Origin: Roseibium alexandrii DFL-11
GTDB lineage: Bacteria; Pseudomonadota; Alphaproteobacteria; Rhizobiales; Stappiaceae
Direction: 5' to 3'
DNA length: 64,000 nucleotides
Assembly (NCBI RefSeq): GCF_000158095.2
Contig: NZ_CM011002.1
Location: 3,071,203 to 3,135,202, forward strand
In this document: positions 9,105 through 17,439 of the stretch, in pieces
Numbering within the stretch: position 1 is the first letter of the stretch
How the letters are laid out: each line of letters opens with the position of its first letter
Notes under the pieces: generated by a model
What the model was told of the DNA's origin: nothing
Database searches by the model: none
What the model saw: only the letters and a program-made list of their open reading frames with translations
Translations under genes and position numbers: made by a program

Positions 9105-9691
9105 CAGTCTCCCAGCAGCCCGCTGGCAATGACCAGACTTTGCGCGACTTCAATAATCTTCCGGCTTTGGTTCATCGCCGTCTTGCGCAGGAGGTCAAAG
9201 GCCTCCTGTTCCGTGAGATTTTTCGACTTCATGAGAATGCCCTTGGCGCGGTCTATGGTCTTCCGGTCCGCCAACTCGTTGCGGGCGTCTTCCAGATCCT
9301 GGGTAAGTTTTGAAAATGCGCGGAAACGGCTGATGGCCATATCCAGGATCGGCTTGACGCGTTCCCGCTTCAATCCATCAACAATGTAGGCGGAAACACC
9401 GGCATCAACTGCTGCCTCTATCGATTGGCTGTCTGCCTTATCGACAAACATTGCAATCGGACGCTGCACAGCCCGCGACACCTGGAACATGTGTTCCAGC
9501 CGGTCGCGGTTGGGGTTTTCCAGGTCAATAACAATGACGTCCGGGTTAATCTCCGCGATCTGGCGGACAAGCCCCTCCATTTGATGCACAAGAATGACTT
9601 TCTCATGCCCTGCGTCGCGCAATCCCTCTTCAATGATGGATGCCCGGATCTTGTTGTCATCGATGACAAGTATGGATAGCCCGCCCCTCAT
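9104..9691 (-). CDS. nasT: NasT, ANTAR-domain antitermination regulator
   Basis: 195 residues. The N-terminal receiver-like domain (LSILVIDDNKIRASI; VIVIDLENPNRD) is followed by a C-terminal ANTAR RNA-binding domain of about 55 residues (RKTIDRAKGILMKSKNLTEQ onward). It is predicted to bind the paired hairpins at 7668-7710 and prevent formation of the terminator at 7596-7661, switching on nrtA through nasA. It is held inactive by NasS. No strong ribosome binding site precedes the ATG at 9691. A small dyad CGCAT-T-ATGCG overlaps the start region and might be an operator, but this is weak. Confidence 0.92.
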   Translation of the reverse strand: MRGGLSILVIDDNKIRASIIEEGLRDAGHEKVILVHQMEGLVRQIAEINPDVIVIDLENPNRDRLEHMFQVSRAVQRPIAMFVDKADSQSIEAAVDAGVSAYIVDGLKRERVKPILDMAISRFRAFSKLTQDLEDARNELADRKTIDRAKGILMKSKNLTEQEAFDLLRKTAMNQSRKIIEVAQSLVIASGLLGD

Positions 9692-9892
9692 GCCCGCATT
9701 ATGCGCAAGGTCATTTTTTATGCAACGCAGAAATGCTGCAGCGCGGCATCAATACACAATCGCATCTTCTTGCGGCGTGATCGCTGCCGGGCTAAAGGCG
9801 GTGGCAATAGCGATTTGCGGAACTTGCAGCTGCGAGCCCATACTGTGTTTAAAGGCCACATAGGGGCAAAAATTGGATAAGAGGGAACTCGG

Positions 9893-10996
9893 ATGAAGGT
9901 CAATGGAACACAGTACCGCTCGTTGTGGTGGGATGCGGAGTTGAACTGCCTTCAGATCATCGACCAACGCTGGTTGCCGCATAAGTTCAAAACCCAGCCC
10001 GTGCGCACCATGCAGGAGTTTGCGGACGCGATTGTTGAAATGCGCGTCCGGGGAGCGCCGCTCATCGGCGCAACCGCTGCTTATGGCGTCGCATTGGCCA
10101 TGGCCAATGATCCCTCTGACGCCAATCTGGACGCCGCTTGGACATTCCTGGAAAAGACGCGACCCACTGCTATCAATCTGCGTTGGGCGCTGAATAGATG
10201 CCGAACCGCGCTTAAACTGCTTCCAGTGGAAGCACGTGCGGCAACCGCCCTTCAGCTTGCCCATGACATCTCCGACGAAGACGTCGAGATCAATCGCCGT
10301 ATCGGTGAAAACGGGTTGAAACTAATCCGGGACATTGCAGCACAAAAACCAGATGGCGAGCCGGTTCGACTACTCACACACTGCAACGCCGGTTGGATTG
10401 CGACAGTCGACTGGGGAACCGCGACAAGCCCGATGTATCAGGCTCATGACGCAGGTATTCCGTTGCATATCTGGGTCGACGAGACACGGCCGCGGAACCA
10501 AGGGGCCCTCACATCGTGGGAGCTGGGGAGCCATGGCGTTCCGCATACCTACGTCACCGACAATGCTGGCGGTCATTTAATGCAGCATGGGCTGGTCGAC
10601 ATGGTCATCGTTGGCACAGACCGGACAACCCGGCGTGGGGATGTGTGCAACAAGATCGGGACTTACCTCAAGGCACTGGCTGCCCGCGACAACAATGTGC
10701 CGTTCTATGTGGCTCTCCCCTCTCCAACGATCGACTGGAGCGTGAGCGACGGCGTGTCCGAAATCCCGATCGAAGAACGTTCTGAGCGCGAGACAACCCA
10801 TATCCAGGGTAAGTCGGACGAAGGAGCGATCGGCGTTGTGCAGGTTACACCGGATGGCACGTCCGGCGGAAACCCGGCATTTGATGTAACGCCCAACCGG
10901 CTTGTTACCGGACTGATCACGGAACGCGGGATCTGCGAAGCATCATCAGAGGGCTTGGCCGGCTTGTTTCCAGAGATGGCGCAAGCGGCGGAGTAG
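9893..10996 (+). CDS. mtnA: S-methyl-5-thioribose-1-phosphate isomerase
   Basis: 367 residues, aldose-ketose isomerase of methionine salvage that converts methylthioribose-1-phosphate to methylthioribulose-1-phosphate. Family hallmarks are EMRVRGAPLIGATAAYG, the catalytic cysteine in THCNAGWIATVDWGTA, and the catalytic aspartate region VGTDRTTRRGDVCNKIGTY. Length is normal. The start at 9893 has GAGGGA upstream. It stands alone: nasT is divergent upstream and doeB is convergent downstream. No other methionine-salvage gene is in the window, so the pathway partner (MtnK/MtnP or the 5-deoxyribose route) must be elsewhere; eIF2B-like paralogues can act on related sugars. Confidence 0.92.
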   Translation: MKVNGTQYRSLWWDAELNCLQIIDQRWLPHKFKTQPVRTMQEFADAIVEMRVRGAPLIGATAAYGVALAMANDPSDANLDAAWTFLEKTRPTAINLRWALNRCRTALKLLPVEARAATALQLAHDISDEDVEINRRIGENGLKLIRDIAAQKPDGEPVRLLTHCNAGWIATVDWGTATSPMYQAHDAGIPLHIWVDETRPRNQGALTSWELGSHGVPHTYVTDNAGGHLMQHGLVDMVIVGTDRTTRRGDVCNKIGTYLKALAARDNNVPFYVALPSPTIDWSVSDGVSEIPIEERSERETTHIQGKSDEGAIGVVQVTPDGTSGGNPAFDVTPNRLVTGLITERGICEASSEGLAGLFPEMAQAAE

Positions 10997-11040
10997 AGAG
11001 CGTGGGGCCGTTCAGTGGAAGTGCGTCCCCACAATCGGCG

Positions 11041-12030
11041 CTAGACCACCTTCGCGACAACTGCCAGGCAGTCTCCCATCTTCACCAGCCCGGGAAAATG
11101 ACGGGCCATCAAGATGCCAGATCGTTTGGCCTGGTATTCGACTGGGTTCGCGCCGGTGCGATCTATCGGCCAGACCCGAGCAACGATGTCTCCCTCAGCG
11201 ACTGTGTTTCCCAAATCGCATACGGGCTCGATCATGCCTCCTTGCTCGCAGAAAACGAAACACTCCTCATCCGGCATGTCGAGCGTCACAGTCGGGCTCA
11301 ATTCCTGCTCGCCTGACAGGATACCGGTATGCTTTAAAAGGTTGCGCGCGCCCTTCTTGGCGATGCCGATCGATCGCGCCGTTGCTGTGCCGCCGCCGCC
11401 AAGCTCGGTCGTGACAAACACCTTGCCTTTTTGCTCGACTGCCGTGTCGAGCATGCCGACACTGTCGATTTCCAGCATGGTCGCGGAGTACGGCGCGTTG
11501 AACGCTTGCATAGCGGCGACACACGCGGCCTGCTGATCTTTGTTCTCCAGAACGTGCGCGGCTGCGAACGGCACAAAATCCAGTGTCTTACCTCCGGAAT
11601 GGTAATCCAGAACAATATCCGCCATCGGGATCAAGACCGTATCGACGTAATGGGCAATCTTCTGGGTGACGGTCCCATCCGGCTTTCCTGGAAAGGACCG
11701 GTTGAGATTTCCTTGGTCGACTGGCGACGTACGTGTCCCGGCAAGAAAGGCTGGATGGTTGAGAGCCGGAACTATGATGACCCTCCCCCGAATGTCCTCC
11801 GGTTTTAGGGTTGCGGCCAGTTCCTGAAGCGCAATCGGTCCTTCGTACTCATCGCCATGGTTGCCGCCAGTCAACAGCGCAGTTGGCCCGTCACTGCTGC
11901 GCACAACCGTAATCGGGATCATCACAGATCCCCAAGCCGAGTCGTCCCGGCTGTAGGGAAGACGCAAAAAGCCGTGATTAATGCCATCTTGATCGAACGG
12001 AACGGTCGGGCTGATCGGGTTTCCGGTCAT
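11041..12030 (-). CDS. doeB: N-alpha-acetyl-L-2,4-diaminobutyrate deacetylase (ectoine degradation)
   Basis: 329 residues, succinylglutamate desuccinylase/aspartoacylase-type zinc hydrolase, also called EutE. The zinc ligands are visible as GGNHGDEYEGP (HxxE) and DYHSGG. It removes the acetyl group from N-alpha-acetyl-diaminobutyrate made by DoeA, giving 2,4-diaminobutyrate. It starts 3 bases after doeA and is the last gene of enuR-eutB-eutC-doeA-doeB. Downstream it faces mtnA with 44 bases between; the GTGGGG/CCCCAC inverted repeat there lacks a U-tract. Assignment is strong from the neighbourhood. Confidence 0.93.
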   Translation of the reverse strand: MTGNPISPTVPFDQDGINHGFLRLPYSRDDSAWGSVMIPITVVRSSDGPTALLTGGNHGDEYEGPIALQELAATLKPEDIRGRVIIVPALNHPAFLAGTRTSPVDQGNLNRSFPGKPDGTVTQKIAHYVDTVLIPMADIVLDYHSGGKTLDFVPFAAAHVLENKDQQAACVAAMQAFNAPYSATMLEIDSVGMLDTAVEQKGKVFVTTELGGGGTATARSIGIAKKGARNLLKHTGILSGEQELSPTVTLDMPDEECFVFCEQGGMIEPVCDLGNTVAEGDIVARVWPIDRTGANPVEYQAKRSGILMARHFPGLVKMGDCLAVVAKVV

Positions 12031-12033
12031 CTA

Positions 12034-13221
12034 TCAGTCCTTCACAAACAAGCGTCGAGGCACATTGGCGAGGCACTCCGGTTCGTTCGTGCCAATGACG
12101 ATGCTTTCGGTGATCTCGAACCCCCAGTCCTCCATCCATAGGCCGGTCATGAAGTGGAAGGTCATGTTTTCTTCCAGAACGGATGTGTCCCCGCTGCGCA
12201 AGGACATTGTCCGCTCGCCCCAATCTGGTGGATAGGACACGCCGATGGAGTAACCGGTTCGATTATCCTTTGTGAAGCCGTACTTCTTCAGAACCTTGAA
12301 AAAGGCATGCGCTACATCTTCGCAAAGGTTTCCGGCCTTTGCGACTTCAAGCCCCGCTTCAAGGCCCTCAAGCACGGCCTTTTCCGCATCAAGAAACTTT
12401 TGCGGCGGCTTTCCGAGGTAAAGCGTGCGCGAAAGCGGACAATGGTAACGATTATGAACGCCCGCCACCTCAAAGAAGGTTCCCTCACCGGCCTTCATTG
12501 GCTGGTCATCCCATGTCAGATGCGGGGCCGCAGCGTCACTTCCCGAGGGCACAAGCGGGACAATGGCCGGATAGTCTCCACCGGCATCCAGGAGGGCATC
12601 GTAACGCAAGCCCGCATCATAGATGTCGGCCACAAGATCGCATTTGCGAAGGCCCGGCTCCGCCTTCTCCAGAATGCGGGCATGGATCTTTTCGACCTTT
12701 TTCCCCGCTATACGCATGTAGTCGAGTTCCGGCGCGGACTTGACCGCCCGCTGCCAATTGACCAGCGTATTGGCATCTTGAAAGCGGGCGTTCGGCAGAT
12801 GCCTTTGCAGCGAGGCAAACGCGGCTGCGGAAAAATAGTAATTGTCCATTTCCACGCCGATATTCAGGTTCGCCCAGCCACGCTCCTCAATCTTCGCAGA
12901 AAGGTAGTCCATCGGATGCCGCTCCGTGGACTGCACATAGTGATCCGGATATCCGATGATGTTGGCAGGATCCATGAAACAGGTGCGCAGCGCCCCATTG
13001 GCGTCCTGTCCCCGGCCGAACCAGACCGGTTCACCGTCCAGGGACAGCAGCACCGCCTGATGGACATAAAAGGACCAGCCGTCGTATCCGGTCAGCCAAT
13101 TCATGTTGGACGGGTCGGAAACGATAAGCAGTTCCAACCCGGCCGCTTCCATTGCCTTGCGGGTCTTGTCGACACGGCGCTGGTATTCGTCTCTCGAAAA
13201 ACGAAGCGTGAGTTCAATCAT
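12034..13221 (-). CDS. doeA: Ectoine hydrolase
   Basis: 395 residues, M24-peptidase (creatinase-like) fold, also called EutD. It opens the ectoine ring to N-acetyl-diaminobutyrates. The N-terminal creatinase-like domain (SNMNWLTGYDGWSFYVHQAV) is followed by the pita-bread catalytic domain (PLVPSGSDAAAPHLTW; GTFFEVAGVHNRYHCPLSRT). The start is ATG at 13221; the TTG codon just before it is less likely. It lies between eutC (18 bases away) and doeB (3 bases). N-alpha-acetyl-diaminobutyrate is the known inducer recognised by EnuR, so this enzyme also generates the signal. Confidence 0.94.
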   Translation of the reverse strand: MIELTLRFSRDEYQRRVDKTRKAMEAAGLELLIVSDPSNMNWLTGYDGWSFYVHQAVLLSLDGEPVWFGRGQDANGALRTCFMDPANIIGYPDHYVQSTERHPMDYLSAKIEERGWANLNIGVEMDNYYFSAAAFASLQRHLPNARFQDANTLVNWQRAVKSAPELDYMRIAGKKVEKIHARILEKAEPGLRKCDLVADIYDAGLRYDALLDAGGDYPAIVPLVPSGSDAAAPHLTWDDQPMKAGEGTFFEVAGVHNRYHCPLSRTLYLGKPPQKFLDAEKAVLEGLEAGLEVAKAGNLCEDVAHAFFKVLKKYGFTKDNRTGYSIGVSYPPDWGERTMSLRSGDTSVLEENMTFHFMTGLWMEDWGFEITESIVIGTNEPECLANVPRRLFVKD

Positions 13222-13239
13222 CAAACGATCCCCGGCTCA

Positions 13240-14232
13240 TCATGTGTCGATTGTCGTTCCCGCTTGCAGCGACAGAGCCTGCGCGCGGGCGTATGTTGCA
13301 ATTGCTGTGTCCTGCACCCCCGTTCCGGTGAGGTCACAGATCGTGATGTCAGCATCGGACGCACGCCCCCTCGCCTGCCCCGCGACGATGTCTCCGAGTT
13401 CGCTGAAGTTTGCCCCCGCACTGACAGCGCCTGCAGCCAAAGCTGCCCGCAGTTCTCCCATCAACTCGGTTTGAGATTGCCGATCCGGAACATAAAAGTC
13501 AGCCCGCGTCAGACAGGCCGCCTCCAATTCATTTTTTGTGTGCTGGTCCGATCCCATGGCTGTAATGTGATGTCCGGCACGCAACCATTCGGCCCTTATG
13601 AGCGGTTCGGTGCTCGGGGTCGTGGTGACGACCACATCTGCAGCTTCTACAGTCGCGGCAAGGTCTGAGACAGGCGAGACCTCGATTTCCAAACGGGACG
13701 CCAACTCGTTTGCGGCAACTTGAGCCTTGGACATATCCCGCGCCCAGATTGATGCGTGTTTTATCGGGCGCACTAGGCACAGCGCCTGCAGCTGCAGTTT
13801 GGCCTGCAGTCCAGCCCCTACAATACAAGCGCTTGATGCCTGCATAGGTGCCAAGTGTTTCGCGGCAACGGCACCGGCTGCGGCCGTCCGGACTTCCGTG
13901 AGATAGCCATTGTCAAGCATGACGGCTTCGACCAACCCCGTCCGTGCCGAAAACAAGATCATCAAACCAGAATTGCTCGGCAGACCAATCTTTGGGTTGT
14001 CGAAAAAGCCGGGAGATACTTTCAGCGCAAAGCTATCGAGACCGGGAACATAGGCAGTTTTGGCATCGACTTCGCCATTGAAGTCGGCAATTTCCATGGA
14101 GAGGATTGGCGGCATCACGACCTTTCCACTTGCCAGGGCCGCGAAAGCCCGCTCGATCTGTTCAACGGCTTCGATGTTAAGTGGAACCGCCTTGCGCAGC
14201 TCTGTTTCGGTCAGAATCGTGATTTGCGGCAT
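13240..14232 (-). CDS. eutC: EutC, ornithine cyclodeaminase/mu-crystallin family protein of (hydroxy)ectoine utilisation
   Basis: 330 residues with the family Rossmann region (SACIVGAGLQAKLQLQAL) and the active-site segment around SPGFFDNPKIGLPSNSG. In ectoine clusters EutB and EutC are proposed to convert hydroxyectoine to ectoine, EutC acting as a reductase on the imine or keto intermediate; this role is known by genetics rather than detailed enzymology. It follows eutB by 3 bases and precedes doeA by 18 bases, so it is cotranscribed. Relatives include ornithine cyclodeaminase and alanine dehydrogenase, but the context favours EutC. Confidence 0.88.
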   Translation of the reverse strand: MPQITILTETELRKAVPLNIEAVEQIERAFAALASGKVVMPPILSMEIADFNGEVDAKTAYVPGLDSFALKVSPGFFDNPKIGLPSNSGLMILFSARTGLVEAVMLDNGYLTEVRTAAAGAVAAKHLAPMQASSACIVGAGLQAKLQLQALCLVRPIKHASIWARDMSKAQVAANELASRLEIEVSPVSDLAATVEAADVVVTTTPSTEPLIRAEWLRAGHHITAMGSDQHTKNELEAACLTRADFYVPDRQSQTELMGELRAALAAGAVSAGANFSELGDIVAGQARGRASDADITICDLTGTGVQDTAIATYARAQALSLQAGTTIDT

Positions 14233-14235
14233 GGG

Positions 14236-15240
14236 TCAACCTTCCTCGCTGTTCGCGAGATCAACGTCCTCTCCGGCGATAACGCGATGGTGCAGGTTCA
14301 TATCGATGTTACAGCCTGTCAGCAGAACAGCGACGGGCCCTATTGGATTTATTTTTCCCGCTAAAAGCCCAGTAATCCCAACCGCACCGCTGCCCTCAAC
14401 GACTTGACGTTCCTGCCAATAGGCATGACGAATTCCGGCTGCAATTTCGGCCTCGGTGAGCAGAACAATGTCGTCGACGAGCTCCCGGGTGGTTTCAAAC
14501 GTGAACTGATTGTCGAGGCCAATGCCGCCGCCGAGCGAATCTGCGAGGCTGGGCTCTTCGATGACCTGAACCGGGCGGCCAGCTGTCAATGAGGCCGCCA
14601 TCGCCGCGCCCCGCTCCATGGACAGTCCAACAACTTTCACCGAAGGCCTTGCAGCCTTCAGTGCAGCGGCAATACCCGCGATCAAACCGCCGCCCGACAA
14701 GGGGACAAGTACGGTCTGAACCTCCGGGATCTCCTCCAGAACTTCCAGTCCGAGTGTTCCTTGCCCGCTGATTATGTCTGGATGATCAAACGGCGGCAGA
14801 AGTACAAGGCCCTCCTCAAGAACCAGGCGGTCCGCCTCCAGTTGCGCTTCATCCTGAGATGCGCCGGTTATTCGGATATCGGCTCCAAGTTTCGCAATCG
14901 CATCGACCTTGTTTTGCGGAACCAGGCGCGACATGCAAATCGTGCAAGAAATGCCTGCCTTCTTGGCGGCATAGGCCAGCGCCCGGCCGTGATTTCCGGT
15001 AGACACACAAACGACACCCTTTTGGCGCTGGTCCGCAGTCAATTTTGAGATTGCGTTGGTCGCGCCCCGCAGTTTGAAGCTTCCCGTCGTCTGAAGTTGC
15101 TCCAGCTTCAGGTAAACCGGCACACCGGCTTTTTCAGACAGGCTATCGGAAGGCACCACGGGTGTACGCCGGACGTGCGGCTTGATCCGATCTGCGGCCG
15201 CCAAGAAATCAAACTGATTGATGCGATGGTTCACGCTCAT
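14236..15240 (-). CDS. eutB: EutB, PLP threonine dehydratase-like enzyme of hydroxyectoine utilisation
   Basis: 334 residues, fold type II PLP enzyme. The lysine that binds PLP is in TTGSFKLRGATNA, and a glycine-rich phosphate cup appears as VPLSGGGLIAG. Proposed role: dehydration of hydroxyectoine, followed by EutC. The start at 15240 (MSVNHRINQF) is preferred over a longer upstream frame. A 150-base gap separates it from enuR and contains a copy of the TCATGACAATT motif shared with the enuR promoter region, so eutB may have its own promoter. EutA, usually present with EutBC, was not found here. Confidence 0.88.
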   Translation of the reverse strand: MSVNHRINQFDFLAAADRIKPHVRRTPVVPSDSLSEKAGVPVYLKLEQLQTTGSFKLRGATNAISKLTADQRQKGVVCVSTGNHGRALAYAAKKAGISCTICMSRLVPQNKVDAIAKLGADIRITGASQDEAQLEADRLVLEEGLVLLPPFDHPDIISGQGTLGLEVLEEIPEVQTVLVPLSGGGLIAGIAAALKAARPSVKVVGLSMERGAAMAASLTAGRPVQVIEEPSLADSLGGGIGLDNQFTFETTRELVDDIVLLTEAEIAAGIRHAYWQERQVVEGSGAVGITGLLAGKINPIGPVAVLLTGCNIDMNLHHRVIAGEDVDLANSEEG

Positions 15241-15357
15241 TGTCTGATCCAATTGGCGAGAGGATCTGCGTGCCAACTGCTTTTCACTATCCGCTCCCGT
15301 GTTTCTCAAAAGACGAGAGTGAAGCGCGAAAAATATCAGGTCAATCGAAACATTAAA

Positions 15358-15368
15358 TCATGACAATT
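15358..15368. promoter_or_regulatory. Shared 11-mer upstream of eutB (candidate EnuR operator)
   Basis: TCATGACAATT occurs here, about 120 bases upstream of eutB and just after the enuR stop, and again at 16799-16809 in the enuR/asnC intergenic region. Two exact 11-base matches in the two intergenic regions of one regulon suggest a regulator site. Assignment to EnuR is inference. Confidence 0.4.
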
Positions 15369-15390
15369 TTAGCTTGATCACTTTACTTCT

Positions 15391-16779
15391 CTAAAGCGCG
15401 AAGACATTCCCTTCCGGTTTGCTGTGACACAGCACAGCGAGCTGCTGCATTCCGAAAATGAACTGGTCTTCCGCCATATTGCCGAGACAGATCCGCACGC
15501 CGGGGGCCGCGGCTGCCCCCGGCAAGGCGAAAGCTGAACCCGGGGCAACGACAATACCTTTTTGACGTGCGGCTTCAATGAAGCTGTCTTCGCCCCATCC
15601 GCCCGGCAGTGGCAGCCAAATATGCAATCCGTTTGGGCTGCTGTTGAATGGCATACCTGCCAGAAGCTCATGCGCCAACGCGTTGCGCCGCTTAAGGGCC
15701 GTTTTCTGCCAGGACAGCAACTCTTCTGCCGTTCCATCTTCAATCCACCGTGCGGCCAATTCGGCCATAAAAGGAGTTGCAATCCAGTCCATCACCAGGT
15801 GACGATTTGAGGCCGCAGAAGCAAACGCCTCTGGCGCGATCAGATAACCGTGCCGCAAGCCAGGCAGAAGGCACTTCGTGAAGCTGGTAAAATAAAAAGT
15901 ACGCTCTGGAGCCAATGCTACAATCGGCGGCAAACGGCGCGGTTGAAGAGGCCCCCAAGCGTCGTTTTCAATGATCAAAAGATCGTACTTCCGCGCAAGT
16001 GCGACCAGCTGTTCGCGCCGCTGCAAGCCCATGATCAAGGCCAACGGCCCCAGACCATTCGGCAATAAGAACAATATCTTGACCGATCTTTGACGGCACA
16101 TCTCATCAAGGGCAGCGGGTAAAATTCCCTCTTCGTCTACCGGCAAACCGGTCAAGTTGAAGTTCATGTACTGCGACATTCTAAATAGCGGGTAGTGACA
16201 GACCGCGTCGGTCGCGATCACCTCGCTGCCATCAACAGCCGTCATCAGGGCAATCGCCATAGCCGAACTGCTGCCATTCGTCATGATGATCTGATCTGAA
16301 GAACAAGTCAGTCCGCACTGCTCCAACCAGGAGACGGCTGCCGGCAGATAAGGCCGCAAGGTGGTTGCTGGCCGGAAGGAGAGCAGTGCGCTTTCGCTAA
16401 TATCGCTCGAAAGACCACTGAGAGCCCGGCGCATACAATCCATGTGCAACTGACCAGTGACTGGCTTCAAGTTTGAGAAATCGACAAGCTGATCCCCTAT
16501 GAGATGCGGAAGATACGGCGGCGACGTTTCCACCGGCCGCGCGTTTACATAAGTCCCCCGGCCGACCTCACCTTTGACAAGCCCGCGGCGGATCAGAAGA
16601 TCGTAAGCCCGGCTCACAGTTTGAACACTGATTGCAAGCTTGTAGGAAAGGTCCCTGTGCGGCGGCAGTTTTTCGCCGCCTGCCAGGTCTCCGCGCTTGA
16701 TTGCCGCACTGATCCAGTCCGCCAGGGACCGGTAGGCCGGACGATCAAGCTTCTTTGGTAGAGCATTCCATATTGTCAT
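15391..16779 (-). CDS. enuR: EnuR, MocR/GntR-type regulator with aminotransferase domain
   Basis: 462 residues. The N-terminal winged-helix GntR domain (about 10-75; LPPHRDLSYKLAISVQTVSR) is followed by a fold type I aminotransferase-like domain. Its PLP lysine is visible in SFTKCLLPGLRHGYL. EnuR is known as a repressor of ectoine genes that uses PLP to sense N-alpha-acetyl-diaminobutyrate or diaminobutyrate. It is transcribed toward eutB-eutC-doeA-doeB and diverges from the AsnC-doeC-doeD genes with only 63 bases between, so one binding event there could control both sides. Confidence 0.92.
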   Translation of the reverse strand: MTIWNALPKKLDRPAYRSLADWISAAIKRGDLAGGEKLPPHRDLSYKLAISVQTVSRAYDLLIRRGLVKGEVGRGTYVNARPVETSPPYLPHLIGDQLVDFSNLKPVTGQLHMDCMRRALSGLSSDISESALLSFRPATTLRPYLPAAVSWLEQCGLTCSSDQIIMTNGSSSAMAIALMTAVDGSEVIATDAVCHYPLFRMSQYMNFNLTGLPVDEEGILPAALDEMCRQRSVKILFLLPNGLGPLALIMGLQRREQLVALARKYDLLIIENDAWGPLQPRRLPPIVALAPERTFYFTSFTKCLLPGLRHGYLIAPEAFASAASNRHLVMDWIATPFMAELAARWIEDGTAEELLSWQKTALKRRNALAHELLAGMPFNSSPNGLHIWLPLPGGWGEDSFIEAARQKGIVVAPGSAFALPGAAAAPGVRICLGNMAEDQFIFGMQQLAVLCHSKPEGNVFAL

Positions 16780-16798
16780 GGTTTAAAGCTTATCTTTT

Positions 16799-16809
16799 TC
16801 ATGACAATT
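16799..16809. promoter_or_regulatory. Shared 11-mer in the enuR/asnC divergent promoter (candidate EnuR operator)
   Basis: Second exact copy of TCATGACAATT. It continues as a tandem direct repeat, TGACAAT then TGACAAG (16802-16815). MocR-type regulators commonly bind direct repeats, which fits EnuR. It lies in the 63-base region that must contain both divergent promoters. Confidence 0.45.
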
Positions 16810-16842
16810 GACAAGCACTGACTGCATGCTCATGGTCACACT

Positions 16843-17355
16843 ATGACCTTGAAACTTGACGATCGCGATCTGAAAATCCTCGCCGCCCTTTCCAAGGAGG
16901 GGCGGCTTTCCAAAGCCGAGCTTGCAAAGCGCGTCAATCTTTCGCCAACCCCACTTTGGGAGAGACTGAAGCGCCTTGAAAAGCACGGGATTATCTCAGG
17001 ATACCGCGCCGAGATCTCACTCAAACAAGTGGCACCGCATATCGAGGTGTTCGTCACCGTTGAGCTGGAAGACCACCGGTCTGAGAGCTTCCAACAGTTC
17101 GAACGCATGGTGGATCAACATGATGAGATTGTCGCTTGCTGGGCGATCGGCGGCGGCCTGGATTATATCCTCAATATCATCACCAGAGACATCGACAGCT
17201 ACCAACGGCTCATCGACACACTCCTTGCCGGAAAAACCGGGCTGGCGCGCTATTACACCTATGTGGTCACAAAGCCGGTAAAAAGCCGGGCTCAGCTCCC
17301 CTTGCACAGCCTCTTGCAAGACGATCCTGTAAGCAATCCGGCATCAAACAGATAA
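16843..17355 (+). CDS. doeX: Lrp/AsnC-family regulator of the ectoine cluster
   Basis: 170 residues. The N-terminal helix-turn-helix (LSKAELAKRVNLSPTPLWER) is followed by a RAM-type ligand-binding domain (from about residue 65). An AsnC/Lrp protein (DoeX or AsnC) accompanies ectoine catabolic genes in Halomonas and many alphaproteobacteria, where it is thought to activate or modulate them, perhaps in response to an amino acid product. It diverges from enuR and precedes doeC by 84 bases. The symbol is assigned from context; the sequence alone gives only the family. Confidence 0.85.
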   Translation: MTLKLDDRDLKILAALSKEGRLSKAELAKRVNLSPTPLWERLKRLEKHGIISGYRAEISLKQVAPHIEVFVTVELEDHRSESFQQFERMVDQHDEIVACWAIGGGLDYILNIITRDIDSYQRLIDTLLAGKTGLARYYTYVVTKPVKSRAQLPLHSLLQDDPVSNPASNR

Positions 17356-17439
17356 ATCGTCCTGCGCGCCATCCAAATACAGAACTTTCATCTGCCGGTC
17401 TCCGCCTAACGTTTGCTTATGCAATCGGAGACCAGAACA

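Noticed and set aside
11002..11032. Inverted repeat GTGGGG/CCCCAC between mtnA and doeB as a terminator
   Set aside because: Only a 6-bp stem with a 19-base loop and no U-tract in either direction.
12154..13668. 504-codon open frame on the plus strand opposite doeA and eutC
   Set aside because: It is antisense to two clearly recognisable enzymes, has no family-like motifs, and is an effect of GC-rich codon structure on the opposite strand.
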